From positions 248,001 through 312,000 of the forward strand of contig NZ_JAERMU010000001.1 of the NCBI RefSeq assembly GCF_016756775.1: 64,000 nucleotides of DNA, given 5' to 3'. Shown here piece by piece: positions 55,731-64,000 of this stretch. Position numbers and translations under genes: made by a program. Each line of letters begins with the position of its first letter. Position 1 is the first letter of the stretch. Source of the stretch: Dryocola clanedunensis subsp. sulfonylureivorans. Its GTDB lineage: Bacteria > Pseudomonadota > Gammaproteobacteria > Enterobacterales > Enterobacteriaceae. The notes beneath the pieces are model-generated. The model worked only from the letters and a program-made list of their open reading frames with translations. It was not told the DNA's origin and did not search any database.

Positions 55731-56549
55731 ATGCCGCACCTGCAAGACTCGTTACTGATTGCCTCCGATCTTGATGGCACTTTACTGGACCATCACACCT
55801 ACCGCTGGGAAGCGGCAAGCGGCTGGCTGGGCCTGTTTAAGCAGCGCGACATCCCCGTTGCCCTGTGCAGCAGCAAAAGTGCCGCAGAAATGATCGAATG
55901 GCAAAAAGAGCTGGGCCTCAGCGGCCAACCATTTATTGCGGAGAATGGCGCTGTCATTCAGCTTCCGGAAAGCTGGCAGGATCATGAAAACGCCCCCCGA
56001 ATATTGGTAGGGGTGCGCCACGAAGAATTAATCGCCATGCTGGACAATTTACGCCGCCAGTCTGGTTTTAAATTTATCTGTTTTGCCGACGTTGACGACA
56101 ACACCGTCAGCGAATGGACGGGGCTGACCCGTAAGCAGGCGTCGCTTGCGCGTCTGCGTGAGGCCTCGGAGGCTTTCATCTGGCGTGACAGCGAAGAGAT
56201 GTTCCGCGCTTTTGCCGCGCAGATTGCTGACCTTGGCCTGACGCTGGTTCAGGGAGGCCGCTTTTGGCACGTTGTGGACAAACAGAGTGATATTGGACAG
56301 GCGCTGCGCTGGCTGCTTCAGGAGTACCAGCAGCGGGACGGTGTTACCTACACCTCCATCGGCCTGGGTGATGGACCAAACGACACCACCCTGCTGGATA
56401 ACGTCGATTACGCGGTGGTTATTAAAGGCTATAGCCGACAGCCCATCGTATTACGTAATGATAACCCCGAGCGGGTCTATCATTCCCTTCACTACGGCCC
56501 GGAAGGCTGGAAAGAGGGGCTGGACCATTTTATTCCCACCGAAGCATGA
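55731..56549 (+). CDS. mpgP: Mannosyl-3-phosphoglycerate phosphatase-related protein (YedP)
   Basis: A 272-residue HAD phosphatase of the MPGP group. Motif I is DLDGTLLD at 14-21 with the nucleophilic aspartate. Motif IV is SIGLGDGPNDTTLLDNV near 210. The family dephosphorylates mannosyl-3-phosphoglycerate, though enteric bacteria lack the matching synthase, so the real substrate is open. The gene is transcribed away from dsrA. Confidence 0.92.
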   Translation: MPHLQDSLLIASDLDGTLLDHHTYRWEAASGWLGLFKQRDIPVALCSSKSAAEMIEWQKELGLSGQPFIAENGAVIQLPESWQDHENAPRILVGVRHEELIAMLDNLRRQSGFKFICFADVDDNTVSEWTGLTRKQASLARLREASEAFIWRDSEEMFRAFAAQIADLGLTLVQGGRFWHVVDKQSDIGQALRWLLQEYQQRDGVTYTSIGLGDGPNDTTLLDNVDYAVVIKGYSRQPIVLRNDNPERVYHSLHYGPEGWKEGLDHFIPTEA

Positions 56550-56553
56550 CTGA

Positions 56554-56700
56554 TTAATCCTGCGAACAGACCTGGTTACGCCCGTTCCGTATCGCCTTAC
56601 GCAGAGGTTGACGACTTTTAAAGGCTTTTGAAGCGGCTGACGGCACGCTGCAGGGCTGTTCCTGACACTCCACGCCCCCAATTAGAAACCCGATTCGTTA
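56554..56700 (-). pseudogene. Possible C-terminal remnant of a GGDEF protein (dgcQ position)
   Basis: A minus-strand stop-to-stop stretch ends RKAIRNGRNQVCSQD, resembling the AK..GRNRV end of diguanylate cyclases. E. coli carries dgcQ (yedQ) in this place and orientation, convergent with yedP. No start codon or upstream GGDEF sequence is present. The match is short, so this is a weak call. Confidence 0.3.
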
Positions 56701-56822
56701 CCTGATTTTTCCGTAAGTGCTCTCTGATTTCGTCCCCGAAGCAACGGCGGGTATTATGCCCGTAATCACAAGTTTTCACCCTGAATTCGCCGTAAGGATC
56801 ATTTTAAATTGAGGATTTCGCC

Positions 56823-57212
56823 ATGGCGACACTGAACGCTCATCAGGCGCTGGTTTTATCGCTGTGCGAATGGATTGAAAAGCATCTGGATTGCGGTATT
56901 GCATTGCCGGAGCTGGCGGCACTGTCTGGGTTTTCCGTGTGGTACATGCAGAGTGTATTTCGTGCCACTACCGGGATAGCCATCGGCCGCTACATCCGCG
57001 AGCGCAAGCTGACGGAGGCCGTGTATAAGCTGCGGGAAACCGAACTGCGAATTCTCGATATTGCCGTAGAGTTCGGCTTTAACTCGCAGTCCCAGTTTAC
57101 TACGTTATTTAAAAAATATTATGGGATAACACCTCAGGCCTGCCGCCAGAACCCCAACCTCGTGTTGCGCCTCACGCCGCCACTGGCCCAGATAACCGCT
57201 GACGTGGCATAA
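56823..57212 (+). CDS. AraC/XylS regulator of MarA size
   Basis: A 129-residue protein consisting only of the two helix-turn-helix units, like MarA, SoxS, RamA and TetD. The first helix pair is IALPELAALSGFSVWYMQSVF at about 25-45, and the second is LRILDIAVEFGFNSQSQFTTLFKKYYG (seen as ILDIAVEFGFNSQSQF). It lacks a sensing domain, so activity would be set by expression level. It is distinct from the MarA/RamA/SoxS sequences I recall, so its target genes are unknown. Confidence 0.88.
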   Translation: MATLNAHQALVLSLCEWIEKHLDCGIALPELAALSGFSVWYMQSVFRATTGIAIGRYIRERKLTEAVYKLRETELRILDIAVEFGFNSQSQFTTLFKKYYGITPQACRQNPNLVLRLTPPLAQITADVA

Positions 57213-57250
57213 AAAAATACCCGGCATATATATATACACCGGGTATTTTT
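57211..57250. terminator. Bidirectional terminator
   Basis: AAATACCCGG pairs with CCGGGTATTT over an AT-repeat loop, with A and T tracts on the outsides. It sits between the convergent MarA-size regulator and yodC. Confidence 0.85.
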
Positions 57251-57252
57251 GT

Positions 57253-57432
57253 TTAACTCTGCTGCTGTGCTCGCGTTGCCGTAGGGGCCAGATCATCCTC
57301 ACGGAAAGCCTCACGTTTAACGCCAAAACCATCATACCAACGACACTCAACCATGCCGCTGGAAAACCCGGTAACGATCATCCTTGGGCCACCTGTCTTA
57401 GGCTGGACTTCATCGCTGACCACATAGACCAT
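57253..57432 (-). CDS. yodC: YodC family protein (DUF2158)
   Basis: A 59-residue protein with GGPRMIVTGFSSGMVECRWYDG, read here as GGPRMIVTG and SGMVECRWYDGFGVKREAF, the E. coli YodC core. The start at 57432 follows GGAGG by 6 bases; the longer open frame running into yedI is not used. Function unknown, a small beta-barrel-like domain. Confidence 0.93.
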   Translation of the reverse strand: MVYVVSDEVQPKTGGPRMIVTGFSSGMVECRWYDGFGVKREAFREDDLAPTATRAQQQS

Positions 57433-57523
57433 ATCTGCCTCCGGTATCAGGGTGAAAACTTTTACAGGTATAGCTAATACGCCGCAGTTTTGCCCAGTCG
57501 CCAGCGCAAATTTAGGTAAATTC

Positions 57524-58447
57524 TTAATGTGCCTTCTTGCCACGCAGGTGGTTTATTCCGTTTACAGCCAGCAAAACGATCCCTCCGACAATAAAACCAA
57601 GCACGAGATTGGCAAGCGTTGGCCCAACAAGATGCGCCACACCGCCGAGCTGCTGTGCAAAGTTTTCAATGGCGTGGTGTAAAGCTGGAATGCCGTGCAC
57701 CAGAATACCGCCCCCCACGAGGAACATGGCCAGCGTGCCGACAATAGACAGGAATTTCATCAGCAGCGGGGCCAGTACCAGCAGCGCCTTACCGATCCCT
57801 TTCGCCAGCGCAGAGCTTTTCTCCACCAGCCAGAAGCCCAAATCGTCCAGCTTGACGATCATCCCCACCAGGCCATAAACGCCGACGGTGACCAGAATCG
57901 CAATGCCGGAGAGGACCAGGACCTGGGTCAGCAGCGGCGCATCGGCCACGATGCCAAGCGTGATAGCGACGATTTCTGCCGACAGGATAAAATCGGTGCG
58001 AATAGCCCCTTTCACTTTATCCCGCTCATAAACCATCGGATCCTGTTTCGCTACGGCATCCAGGCGAGCTTTTTTCTCTTCAGGCGTCTCTTTGTGTTTG
58101 CGGGCCTGAAGGCTGTGCACGACCTTCTCTACCCCCTCAAAACACAAAAATGCCCCCCCCACCATCAGCAACGGCGTGATTGCCCAGGGTGCAAAGGCGC
58201 TGATAATCAGCGCCAGCGGAACCAGAATCAATTTATTAAGAAACGATCCTTTGGCAACGCTCCACACCACCGGCAGTTCACGGTTTGCCCTCACGCCTGA
58301 CACCTGCTGGGCATTGAGCGATAAGTCATCCCCTAACACCCCGGCGGTCTTTTTTGCCGCCAGCTTGCCCATCAGAGAGATATCGTCCAGCAGCGTGGCA
58401 ATATCATCGAGAAGCGTTAATAAGCTACTTCCAGCCAAAATTATCAT
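57524..58447 (-). CDS. yedI: YedI family membrane protein (DUF808)
   Basis: A 307-residue inner-membrane protein with several hydrophobic segments. Signature: [31 protein letters not shown] near the start, seen as [39 protein letters not shown] lies near 150. Function unknown. E. coli yedA, which follows in K-12, is not present here. Confidence 0.95.
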   Translation of the reverse strand: MIILAGSSLLTLLDDIATLLDDISLMGKLAAKKTAGVLGDDLSLNAQQVSGVRANRELPVVWSVAKGSFLNKLILVPLALIISAFAPWAITPLLMVGGAFLCFEGVEKVVHSLQARKHKETPEEKKARLDAVAKQDPMVYERDKVKGAIRTDFILSAEIVAITLGIVADAPLLTQVLVLSGIAILVTVGVYGLVGMIVKLDDLGFWLVEKSSALAKGIGKALLVLAPLLMKFLSIVGTLAMFLVGGGILVHGIPALHHAIENFAQQLGGVAHLVGPTLANLVLGFIVGGIVLLAVNGINHLRGKKAH

Positions 58448-58624
58448 CCTTATTTGTCGGTTTGCTTTTCAGTATGGAGCAAAACGGGAAACACGAAAAT
58501 CAAAGAGCACCGTCAACTGCAATTAACGGGCTAATCACAAGTCAATTTGTCGGCGGGAGTTGGGCTGCTTAGCCCCGCCGCGCAGACGAAGGAAGAACGA
58601 ATATGCATACCAATCGAAAAGGAA

Positions 58625-59125
58625 TCAGACAGGAGGCGAGGATTGTTGTCCCTGCACCTCTCTTTCGTGGATCCCGGCGGTATCAATTTCCGCAAAGCGC
58701 CCACCGCTGCATATCCACTCCTCCAGCCTCTCTATCAGCGCAGTATCGCTAAGTTTTTCACGTCCTCTTAGCGCACACTCCCAGACCACAAGCACGCGCC
58801 ATTGCCCCTCCAGCAGATGATGAATATCGCGACTATCCCGCGCAACGTTCTTGCCGATTTTCTCCAGCCAAAACTCAGTGCGCGTCGCAGGCACTTTAAA
58901 GAGGTAACAATGATGATGATGCCAGAAACAGCCGTGGGTAAAGATAATGCAGCGGTACGCTTCAACAACAAAATCAGGCCGTCCGGCAAGCGCCGCCTCC
59001 TGAGTCCGGAACTCAAATCCGCAGGCGCTCAACAGCCCTGCCAGACGCTTTTCAATGGCCGTGTCACGCGTCGCAATGGCACGCATATTTTTTCTGCGGA
59101 TTTCTTTGCTGTGAACGTCGGCCAT
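58625..59125 (-). CDS. vsr: Very short patch repair endonuclease Vsr
   Basis: A 166-residue endonuclease that nicks 5' of the T in T:G mismatches produced when Dcm-methylated cytosine deaminates. The catalytic and metal region reads GRPDFVVEAYRCIIFTHGCFWHHHHC (D in PDFVV, His/Cys zinc ligands), read as RPDFVVEAYRC and THGCFWHHHHC. It is 10 residues longer than the 156-aa E. coli protein at the C-terminus. It starts 10 bp after dcm. Confidence 0.96.
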   Translation of the reverse strand: MADVHSKEIRRKNMRAIATRDTAIEKRLAGLLSACGFEFRTQEAALAGRPDFVVEAYRCIIFTHGCFWHHHHCYLFKVPATRTEFWLEKIGKNVARDSRDIHHLLEGQWRVLVVWECALRGREKLSDTALIERLEEWICSGGRFAEIDTAGIHEREVQGQQSSPPV

Positions 59126-59135
59126 TGCGCCCCCC

Positions 59136-60536
59136 TTAGCGTTTCTTCACCGCCAGCTTAATTTTCTCTTCAAGCAGCTTCGCCACCGCGGCAAAAGCCG
59201 GAACGACAACAGAATTACCAAACTGCCGGTACGCCTGGGTATCTGAAACCGGAATGCGGAACGACCTGCCCTGCACAGCTTCAAACCCCATCAGCCTTGC
59301 ACATTCGCGCGGCGTTAAACGTCGAGGCCGGCGCAGCTGGTTATCAGGATCGTTAAAATCTTTTTCGCCAAGAGCTTTATCCCAGCCTCTGTCGACCAGA
59401 ATCTCCGCTCCATCTTTAAAATATCGGGCGGAGAGCGTTCTCGCCACGCTGGCCGGGTTCGTCGGGTCAACCAGACCATAGCCAAAACCGTTGCCTTTGG
59501 CCTGGTGCTTTTTGGCATAGTTATACAGGTACTTCCACAGCGTCGGCGTCAGGATATATTTCTCCTCCACCGTCGGCTCCAGCAGTTCACCAAAGGTGAT
59601 GCGCCGTTTCGGATAAAGTGAATCAAGCGCCCGCAGCGTAAAGTCCTGATGCAAATTGAGATCGCGTCGGAACCCCACCAGCACGATACGTTCGCGGTGC
59701 TGAGGCAGGAAGTTCTTACCATCGATAATCTTAGGGTCGCCCGATCCCACAACCGCTGCATCGGCCACCTCATAGCCCAGGCCATCGAGCGTTTCCATAA
59801 TAATGCGGAAAGTGTTGCCCTTATCGTGGCTCTTCAGATTTTTAACGTTTTCCAGCACAAATATAGCCGGGCGTTTTGCATCAATGATACGAGCGACATC
59901 GAAAAACAGCGTGCCCTGAGTTTCACAGGCAAACCCGTGCGCACGTCCTAACGCATTTTTCTTGGAGACACCGGCCAAAGAAAAGGGCTGGCAGGGAAAG
60001 CCAGCAAGCAAAACGTCGTGGTCAGGAAGGGTGGCCTTAATATGCGCCGCCGCTTCTTCATCGCTGAGATCGGTGCGGTGGCTTAGGGTGACATCGCGGA
60101 TATCTTCGTTGAACTGATGCTGTTGGGGGTCACAGAACCAGTTGGCTTTATAAGTGCGCACCGCATACTTATTCCATTCGCTGGTAAACACGCACTGGCC
60201 GCCGATGGCCTCAAAGCCGCTGCGAATGCCGCCAATACCGGCAAACAGATCGATGAAACGGAAGGCGTATTTCCCATGATGTAGAGGCGGCGCGGGGAGC
60301 ATGCTTTTCAGCATCTCGGCCTCAGCAGAAGTTAAGCTGCGCGGGGCTGATTTATGATTAAACCAGCGGTTGAGGGATTCCCGCGTCCAGTGGCCACTGA
60401 CCTGTCGCAGCCGATACGCAACGGTTTTTTGATCGTAAATTTTGAGGATCTGGCCGACCAGCGCATGATCTGCTTCAGTCTGCTGCTGTAAAGCCTGTTC
60501 GGAGAGGTGTTCTGAAATCGCGTCTGGGTCGTTCAT
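59136..60536 (-). CDS. dcm: DNA (cytosine-5)-methyltransferase Dcm
   Basis: Methylates the inner cytosine of CCWGG. It has 466 residues. Motif I is [19 protein letters not shown] near 95, the catalytic PCQPFSLAG has C182, and the ENV motif is VLENVKNL near 245. The end domain has [11 protein letters not shown] near 445. The N-terminal 85 residues are the extension typical of Dcm. In E. coli vsr overlaps the dcm end; here the genes are separate. Confidence 0.97.
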   Translation of the reverse strand: MNDPDAISEHLSEQALQQQTEADHALVGQILKIYDQKTVAYRLRQVSGHWTRESLNRWFNHKSAPRSLTSAEAEMLKSMLPAPPLHHGKYAFRFIDLFAGIGGIRSGFEAIGGQCVFTSEWNKYAVRTYKANWFCDPQQHQFNEDIRDVTLSHRTDLSDEEAAAHIKATLPDHDVLLAGFPCQPFSLAGVSKKNALGRAHGFACETQGTLFFDVARIIDAKRPAIFVLENVKNLKSHDKGNTFRIIMETLDGLGYEVADAAVVGSGDPKIIDGKNFLPQHRERIVLVGFRRDLNLHQDFTLRALDSLYPKRRITFGELLEPTVEEKYILTPTLWKYLYNYAKKHQAKGNGFGYGLVDPTNPASVARTLSARYFKDGAEILVDRGWDKALGEKDFNDPDNQLRRPRRLTPRECARLMGFEAVQGRSFRIPVSDTQAYRQFGNSVVVPAFAAVAKLLEEKIKLAVKKR

Positions 60537-60616
60537 CCTGAGCCCTGGAAGGGAAAATAAAGTGTAACTCTATCACCGATTTGACCCAGAGAGAATTGAT
60601 GCCCGCCTGTCGCGGG

Positions 60617-61318
60617 CTACGGTTTAGCGATAGAGATAAATTGTTCCAGCACATCGCGATCGAGGTCGTGGTAGTCGCCTTTCAGCTCGGCACAGAGTTT
60701 CGCCATGTAATGCACCAGAAAATCGGCATTAAGACGCGCCAGCTCCCTGCCCGCTTCAGTTTGCATCGTTTCAGGAAGCTTAAAGAGTTTTTTCTGAAAA
60801 TGGTCGAGTGCGTAAGTAGTGTCATCAAGCTCACGCTCCTGAGCCAGCGGATCGCGGCTGTCGAACAACGGCCGCCCAAGCGCCCCTGAGGTATAAAACA
60901 CCCGAGCCAGACCAATGGCCCCGAGAGATTCCAGCCGATCGGCATCCTGCACAATTTTCGCTTCCAGGGTCTGCGGCGCGATGCCTGCGCTAAAGCTGTG
61001 TGCCTGAACGGCATGTGCCACGGCATCATAAAGCTGATGGGGGAAATCGGGGAAATGCGCATCCAGAATACGCAGCGTCTCTTGTGCCGCCTGCGTCGAA
61101 GCAAGATGCCTTTGCGGGTGGTTTTTGGGAAGATTAACTATGTCATGAAAATAGCAGGCGGTCAGCACGACCAATCTGTCAGCTTCGGTGCCGGCCATTA
61201 TTCGCTGCGCGGTTTTCCATACCCGATGAAAATGCGCGACATCATGGGCTTTGTCATCCTGCGCCCAGTTGCCGTGCAGATAGACTTCAAAGCGGTCTTG
61301 CCAGTGGGCTATCGGCAT
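60617..61318 (-). CDS. yedJ: HD-domain phosphohydrolase YedJ
   Basis: A 233-residue HD-domain protein. The metal ligands are seen in [14 protein letters not shown], then [16 protein letters not shown] and [16 protein letters not shown]. Family members hydrolyse phosphate esters, often nucleotides. The substrate of YedJ is unknown. It lies 80 bp upstream of dcm on the same strand, as in E. coli. Confidence 0.93.
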   Translation of the reverse strand: MPIAHWQDRFEVYLHGNWAQDDKAHDVAHFHRVWKTAQRIMAGTEADRLVVLTACYFHDIVNLPKNHPQRHLASTQAAQETLRILDAHFPDFPHQLYDAVAHAVQAHSFSAGIAPQTLEAKIVQDADRLESLGAIGLARVFYTSGALGRPLFDSRDPLAQERELDDTTYALDHFQKKLFKLPETMQTEAGRELARLNADFLVHYMAKLCAELKGDYHDLDRDVLEQFISIAKP

Positions 61319-61410
61319 ACGTACTCCTCAATTCGTTGCTAAACCCGATAACTAATATGAGTACAAGATCACATAATTAGCAAGTTAACGGGCAAAACCT
61401 GGCGCGGGAG

Positions 61411-61683
61411 CTAGCTGCGGTTGGATGAGCGGTGACGGCCCTGATAGTGACGAGGCCTTGTATACCAGACAATCCAGCCTAATACGGCGGCAACAGATCC
61501 CAGAACCATCAGCCCCATTAAGGCCCCCATCAGCTTACCGCCCAAAGATCCCAAATCGCCCCCCGTTACGCTGCTGACAACCCAAAAATACTTCACCATC
61601 GTCCAGACGATGTAGAGGCAAAAAGCATAAAACAACCACAGCGCTAATTTTCCCCCGGGGCTACGGGTTGGTTTTGCATCCAT
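61411..61683 (-). CDS. Small inner-membrane protein, unknown function
   Basis: A 90-residue protein from the ATG at 61683; starts at 61695 and 61716 are also in frame, and none has a strong ribosome-binding site. Two hydrophobic segments are seen (LALWLFYAFCLYIVWTMVKYF and ALMGLMVLGSVAAVLGWIVWY in part), then a basic tail (RPRHYQGRHRSSNRS). E. coli has the membrane protein gene yedR about here, but I cannot claim homology. A perfect CRP site lies 65 bp upstream. Confidence 0.7.
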   Translation of the reverse strand: MDAKPTRSPGGKLALWLFYAFCLYIVWTMVKYFWVVSSVTGGDLGSLGGKLMGALMGLMVLGSVAAVLGWIVWYTRPRHYQGRHRSSNRS

Positions 61684-61747
61684 AAAGTTCAACATCTCAC
61701 TGTTAACTGACAACATTATTATAGCGACGGCACATCCATCTTCAGAA

Positions 61748-61763
61748 TGTGATTTTTATCACA
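61748..61763. promoter_or_regulatory. CRP binding site
   Basis: TGTGA-N6-TCACA, a full match to both half-sites, 65 bp upstream of the small membrane protein start on the minus strand. It is over 500 bp from the porin start, so the membrane protein gene is the likelier target. Confidence 0.7.
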
Positions 61764-62264
61764 TTTTACTCTGACATTGCTCGGATTTACCGATATTTTT
61801 TGTTCCTCATCAAACGCAGCGGGGCATCGGTTACTTTACATGCAGTCCGAGGGACCTTCCTGGTGAAGGGAAAGAGAGGCTTAACGATAAACGCACCGTC
61901 TGGAAATGCCTTTCACCTGCACCAGCATCATTGCTTAATTAATAATAAACCCTCACTTAATATAATCGCCCTGGTTGAGTTAACAGTCACCGACGTATTA
62001 AAAAATGGAAACAGAACTATCCATGCATATTATTTATATAGATAACAAAATCATAGCCCACTAGAATTAATATATTTATAATATTTTTATAAATTAAATA
62101 AAATCAATGCATTAGGCATAAATTACACTGTTACACATCGCAACATTTATTCCATGTAGGTTACATATACAGGCGCAATAACCCTGAACTATTTCGCTAC
62201 GATGTTGCAGGTTGTTTAGGACTGAAACAATCATTCATTCTAATAATATGAAGAGGGATTCTAT
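61764..62264. promoter_or_regulatory. Upstream region of the porin gene
   Basis: 500 bp without a gene, very AT-rich from 62030 to 62130. At about 62129-62170, GTTACAC, CAACAT and GTTACATAT repeats at helical spacing resemble OmpR boxes of porin promoters. E. coli encodes the RseX small RNA upstream of yedS; I could not identify it here. Confidence 0.45.
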
Positions 62265-63407
62265 ATGAAAAGAACAGCATTGGCGTTAATCATTCCTGCA
62301 ATACTGACGATGGGCGCCGCAAACGCGGCGGAGATTTATAATAAAGATGGTAACAAACTGGACCTCTACGGGAAAGTCGATGCCCGTCACACGTTCTCCG
62401 ATAATAAAGGAGATGACGGTGACGGCACTTACGCCCAGGTTGGTTTCAAAGGTGAAACTCAAATCACCAGCGAACTCACCGGCTATGGCCAGTGGGAATA
62501 CAAAATGATGGCCAATAACGTCGAGGGTAGCGATAAGCAGGCATGGACTCGTCTTGCTTATGCGGGCCTGCAGTTCGGCGATTACGGCTCCTTTGATTAC
62601 GGCCGTAACTACGGTGTGGTTTACGATATTGACGCCTGGACGGATATGCTGCCGGTCTTTGGGGGCGATACTGCTGCCGCCACAGATAACTTTATGATGG
62701 GTCGTACGAACGGCGTTGCCACCTACCGTAATAGTGACTTCTTCGGCCTGGTTGAAGGTCTGAATTTTGCAGTGCAGTACCAGGGTAATAATGAAAGCGG
62801 CCCGCACGAAGATGAAGATGGCAATGTAATAGATGTCCAGGAAGGCACCAATAATGGGCGCAGCGTCGGCTACCAGAATGGCGATGGCTGGGGTATCTCT
62901 TCCAGCTATGACTTCGGCGGTTATGGGTTCAGCGCGGGTGCAGCCTACGCCTCTTCGGACAGAACTAACGAACAACAGCGTTACACCAGCGCAGGCGGGG
63001 ACAAGGCAGATGCCTGGACCGTGGGCCTGAAATACGACGCGAACAATATTTACCTCGCCACAATGTATGCAGAGACCCGGAATATGACCCGCTTTGGGGG
63101 TTCCGATGCCTTTGTTGCTAACAAAACCCAGAACTTTGAAGTCGTCGCGCAGTACCAGTTCGACTTCGGCCTGCGTCCCTCTGTTGCCTACCTGCAATCG
63201 AAGGGTAAAGAGCTGAACTCGGCCTACGGTAATGACAAAGATCTGGTGAAATATGTCGACGTTGCCACCTATTACTACTTCAACAAAAACTTCTCAGCCT
63301 ACGCTGATTACAAAATCAACCTGCTGGATGACAACAGCGACTTCTACAGTGCTGCCGGCATTTCCACTGACGATGTTGTTGGCATCGGCATGATCTATCA
63401 ATTCTAA
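62265..63407 (+). CDS. OmpC/OmpF-family porin, YedS/OmpS2-like
   Basis: A 380-residue trimeric general porin. A signal peptide of 21 residues ends [21 protein letters not shown]. Constriction loop 3 is seen as [10 protein letters not shown] near 126. Alternating beta strands with aromatic girdles run to the terminal phenylalanine (GMIYQF) needed for assembly. Position beside yedJ corresponds to yedS, a broken gene in E. coli K-12; here the frame is intact. Loops around 165-185 are Asp/Glu/Asn-rich. Confidence 0.92.
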   Translation: MKRTALALIIPAILTMGAANAAEIYNKDGNKLDLYGKVDARHTFSDNKGDDGDGTYAQVGFKGETQITSELTGYGQWEYKMMANNVEGSDKQAWTRLAYAGLQFGDYGSFDYGRNYGVVYDIDAWTDMLPVFGGDTAAATDNFMMGRTNGVATYRNSDFFGLVEGLNFAVQYQGNNESGPHEDEDGNVIDVQEGTNNGRSVGYQNGDGWGISSSYDFGGYGFSAGAAYASSDRTNEQQRYTSAGGDKADAWTVGLKYDANNIYLATMYAETRNMTRFGGSDAFVANKTQNFEVVAQYQFDFGLRPSVAYLQSKGKELNSAYGNDKDLVKYVDVATYYYFNKNFSAYADYKINLLDDNSDFYSAAGISTDDVVGIGMIYQF

Positions 63408-63489
63408 AAACCAAGCCTTACCCCCCTTGTTTCATTTAGCCCGCCCGTGCGCTGAGGAATCCCCAGTAATGGGCGGGTAAAAAAAGACA

Positions 63490-63549
63490 GGCATAGAGTT
63501 ATGTGATCTACTGGTTGTGCTAACAATTCAGGGAGATCACCTCTATGCC
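63490..63549 (+). promoter_or_regulatory. Fold-back inverted repeat covering the transposase start
   Basis: 63490-63498 pairs with 63541-63549 and 63503-63509 pairs with 63534-63540. Together they enclose the ribosome-binding site GGGAG (63531-63535) and the ATG at 63545. A transcript entering from outside would hide the start, as known for fold-back inhibition in IS10. Confidence 0.65.
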
Positions 63550-64000
63550 TGCTCGCCGATTATGCCAGAAGTTTTTCCGCAGCGCTTTAGCCCCGTTTCA
63601 TCAGTACCGCCAGAATGCTCTTCTTGATGCCACTGTTGCTTTAACTCGCGGTGCATCGCTCACTCTGACCAGTATCGGACGCCATCTTCCGGGCAGTGCG
63701 CAGGTCAAAAACAAAATCAAACGCGTTGACCGGTTACTGGGCAATACCGCACTGCATCATGACATCCCACTGATATTCAATAATATTATTTCTCTTCTGA
63801 CCCAGCGATTGTCATGGTGTGTGATTGCCGTTGACTGGAGTGGCTATCCGTCGCAGGAATATCATGTCCTGAGGGCAAGCCTGATCTGCGACGGGCGCGC
63901 CATTCCGCTCCTCAGTCAGGTCGTTCCTTCTGCAAAACAACAAAATGCACAGGTACAAAAGGCGTTCCTCAACGCGCTCCGTCAGGCCATTTCACCCGAT
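63545..64000 (+). CDS. IS4-family (IS10-like) transposase, partial
   Basis: The first 152 residues of a DDE transposase, open to the window edge. IS10-like segments include LTRGASLTLTSIGRHLPGSA near 30, KNKIKRVDRLLGN near 55 and VIAVDWSGYPSQEYHVLRASL near 98. The last has the first catalytic aspartate in VDWS. The remaining D, E and Y-R-K-E parts would lie beyond the window. Confidence 0.9.
   Translation, partial: MPARRLCQKFFRSALAPFHQYRQNALLDATVALTRGASLTLTSIGRHLPGSAQVKNKIKRVDRLLGNTALHHDIPLIFNNIISLLTQRLSWCVIAVDWSGYPSQEYHVLRASLICDGRAIPLLSQVVPSAKQQNAQVQKAFLNALRQAISPD

Larger units (their letters stand above)
63452..64000 (+). mobile_element. IS10-like insertion sequence of the IS4 family (left end; right end outside the window)
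   Basis: The likely terminal repeat starts CTGAGGAATCCCC at 63452, close to the IS10 end sequence CTGATGAATCCCC. The transposase gene follows in the inward direction. IS4 members duplicate 9 bp, so GCCCGTGCG at 63443-63451 is the predicted target copy, which would need to recur past the right end. The insertion lies 45 bp after the porin stop. Confidence 0.8.

Noticed and set aside
61749-62045. 98-codon plus-strand frame upstream of the porin
   Set aside because: It begins inside the CRP site, lacks a ribosome-binding site and is not domain-like.

Overview
The window is chromosomal DNA of a motile member of the Enterobacteriaceae. Gene content and order follow the Escherichia coli araFG - yecJ - ftnA - uvrC - fliAZ - fliC - fliF..R - rcsA - dcm region, but the accessory blocks differ from E. 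coli. An Enterobacter-like genus (Enterobacter, Lelliottia, Leclercia or similar) is the best guess from protein similarity recalled from memory; no search was run.

Layout. 1-2.4 kb: arabinose ABC transporter genes araG (cut by the window edge) and araF. 2.6-3.3 kb: a non-coding, highly structured inverted duplication. 3.3-11.3 kb: an accessory block where E. coli has ftnB. It holds a cupin protein, a DJ-1/PfpI protein, a GH88 unsaturated glucuronyl hydrolase, an oligosaccharide:H+ symporter, a DUF2264 protein, an AraC-type regulator and a Dcu-type dicarboxylate carrier. 11.4-17 kb: yecJ, a RelE-like/NadS-like toxin-antitoxin pair, the dual-function small RNA/small protein locus azuCR, a drug-efflux MFS protein, an RpiB-type isomerase, yecR, ftnA and a YecA-like protein. 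17-22.7 kb: a chaperone-usher fimbrial operon where E. coli has yecH-tyrP. 22.7-24.3 kb: a decayed mobile island (VRR-NUC nuclease remnant, small proline-rich protein, integrase remnant) next to leuZ. 24.3-28.5 kb: tRNA-Leu, tRNA-Cys and tRNA-Gly genes, pgsA, uvrC, uvrY, yecF.

28.5-34.4 kb: sdiA, the L-cystine/D-cysteine uptake and breakdown genes tcyN-tcyL-dcyD-tcyJ, then fliZ and fliA. 34.4-38.4 kb: fliC, and the divergent fliDST operon, each with a clear sigma-28 promoter. 38.4-42.7 kb: amyA, yedD, an AT-rich CDP-glycerol glycerophosphotransferase-like gene and a stretch without a convincing gene. 42.7-53.9 kb: fliE, and divergent fliFGHIJK and fliLMNOPQR, encoding the basal body, C-ring, export apparatus and hook-length ruler. 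54-58.4 kb: rcsA, dsrB, yodD, the DsrA small RNA, mpgP (yedP), a MarA-size regulator, yodC and yedI. 58.6-63.4 kb: vsr, dcm, yedJ, a small membrane protein and a YedS/OmpS2-like porin. From 63.45 kb an IS10-like IS4-family element runs off the right edge.

How it fits together. Most of the window is one flagellar regulon (FliA, FliZ, FliC, FliD/S/T, the fli structural and export genes) with its usual neighbours for cystine uptake, quorum sensing (SdiA, UvrY) and envelope stress (RcsA, DsrA). Accessory material sits in a few slots: between araF and yecJ, between ftnA and leuZ, and between yedD and fliE. The least explained items are the covarying inverted duplication at 2.6-3.3 kb, the glycerophosphotransferase-like gene inside the flagellar cluster, and the hairpin-rich fliC 3' region.
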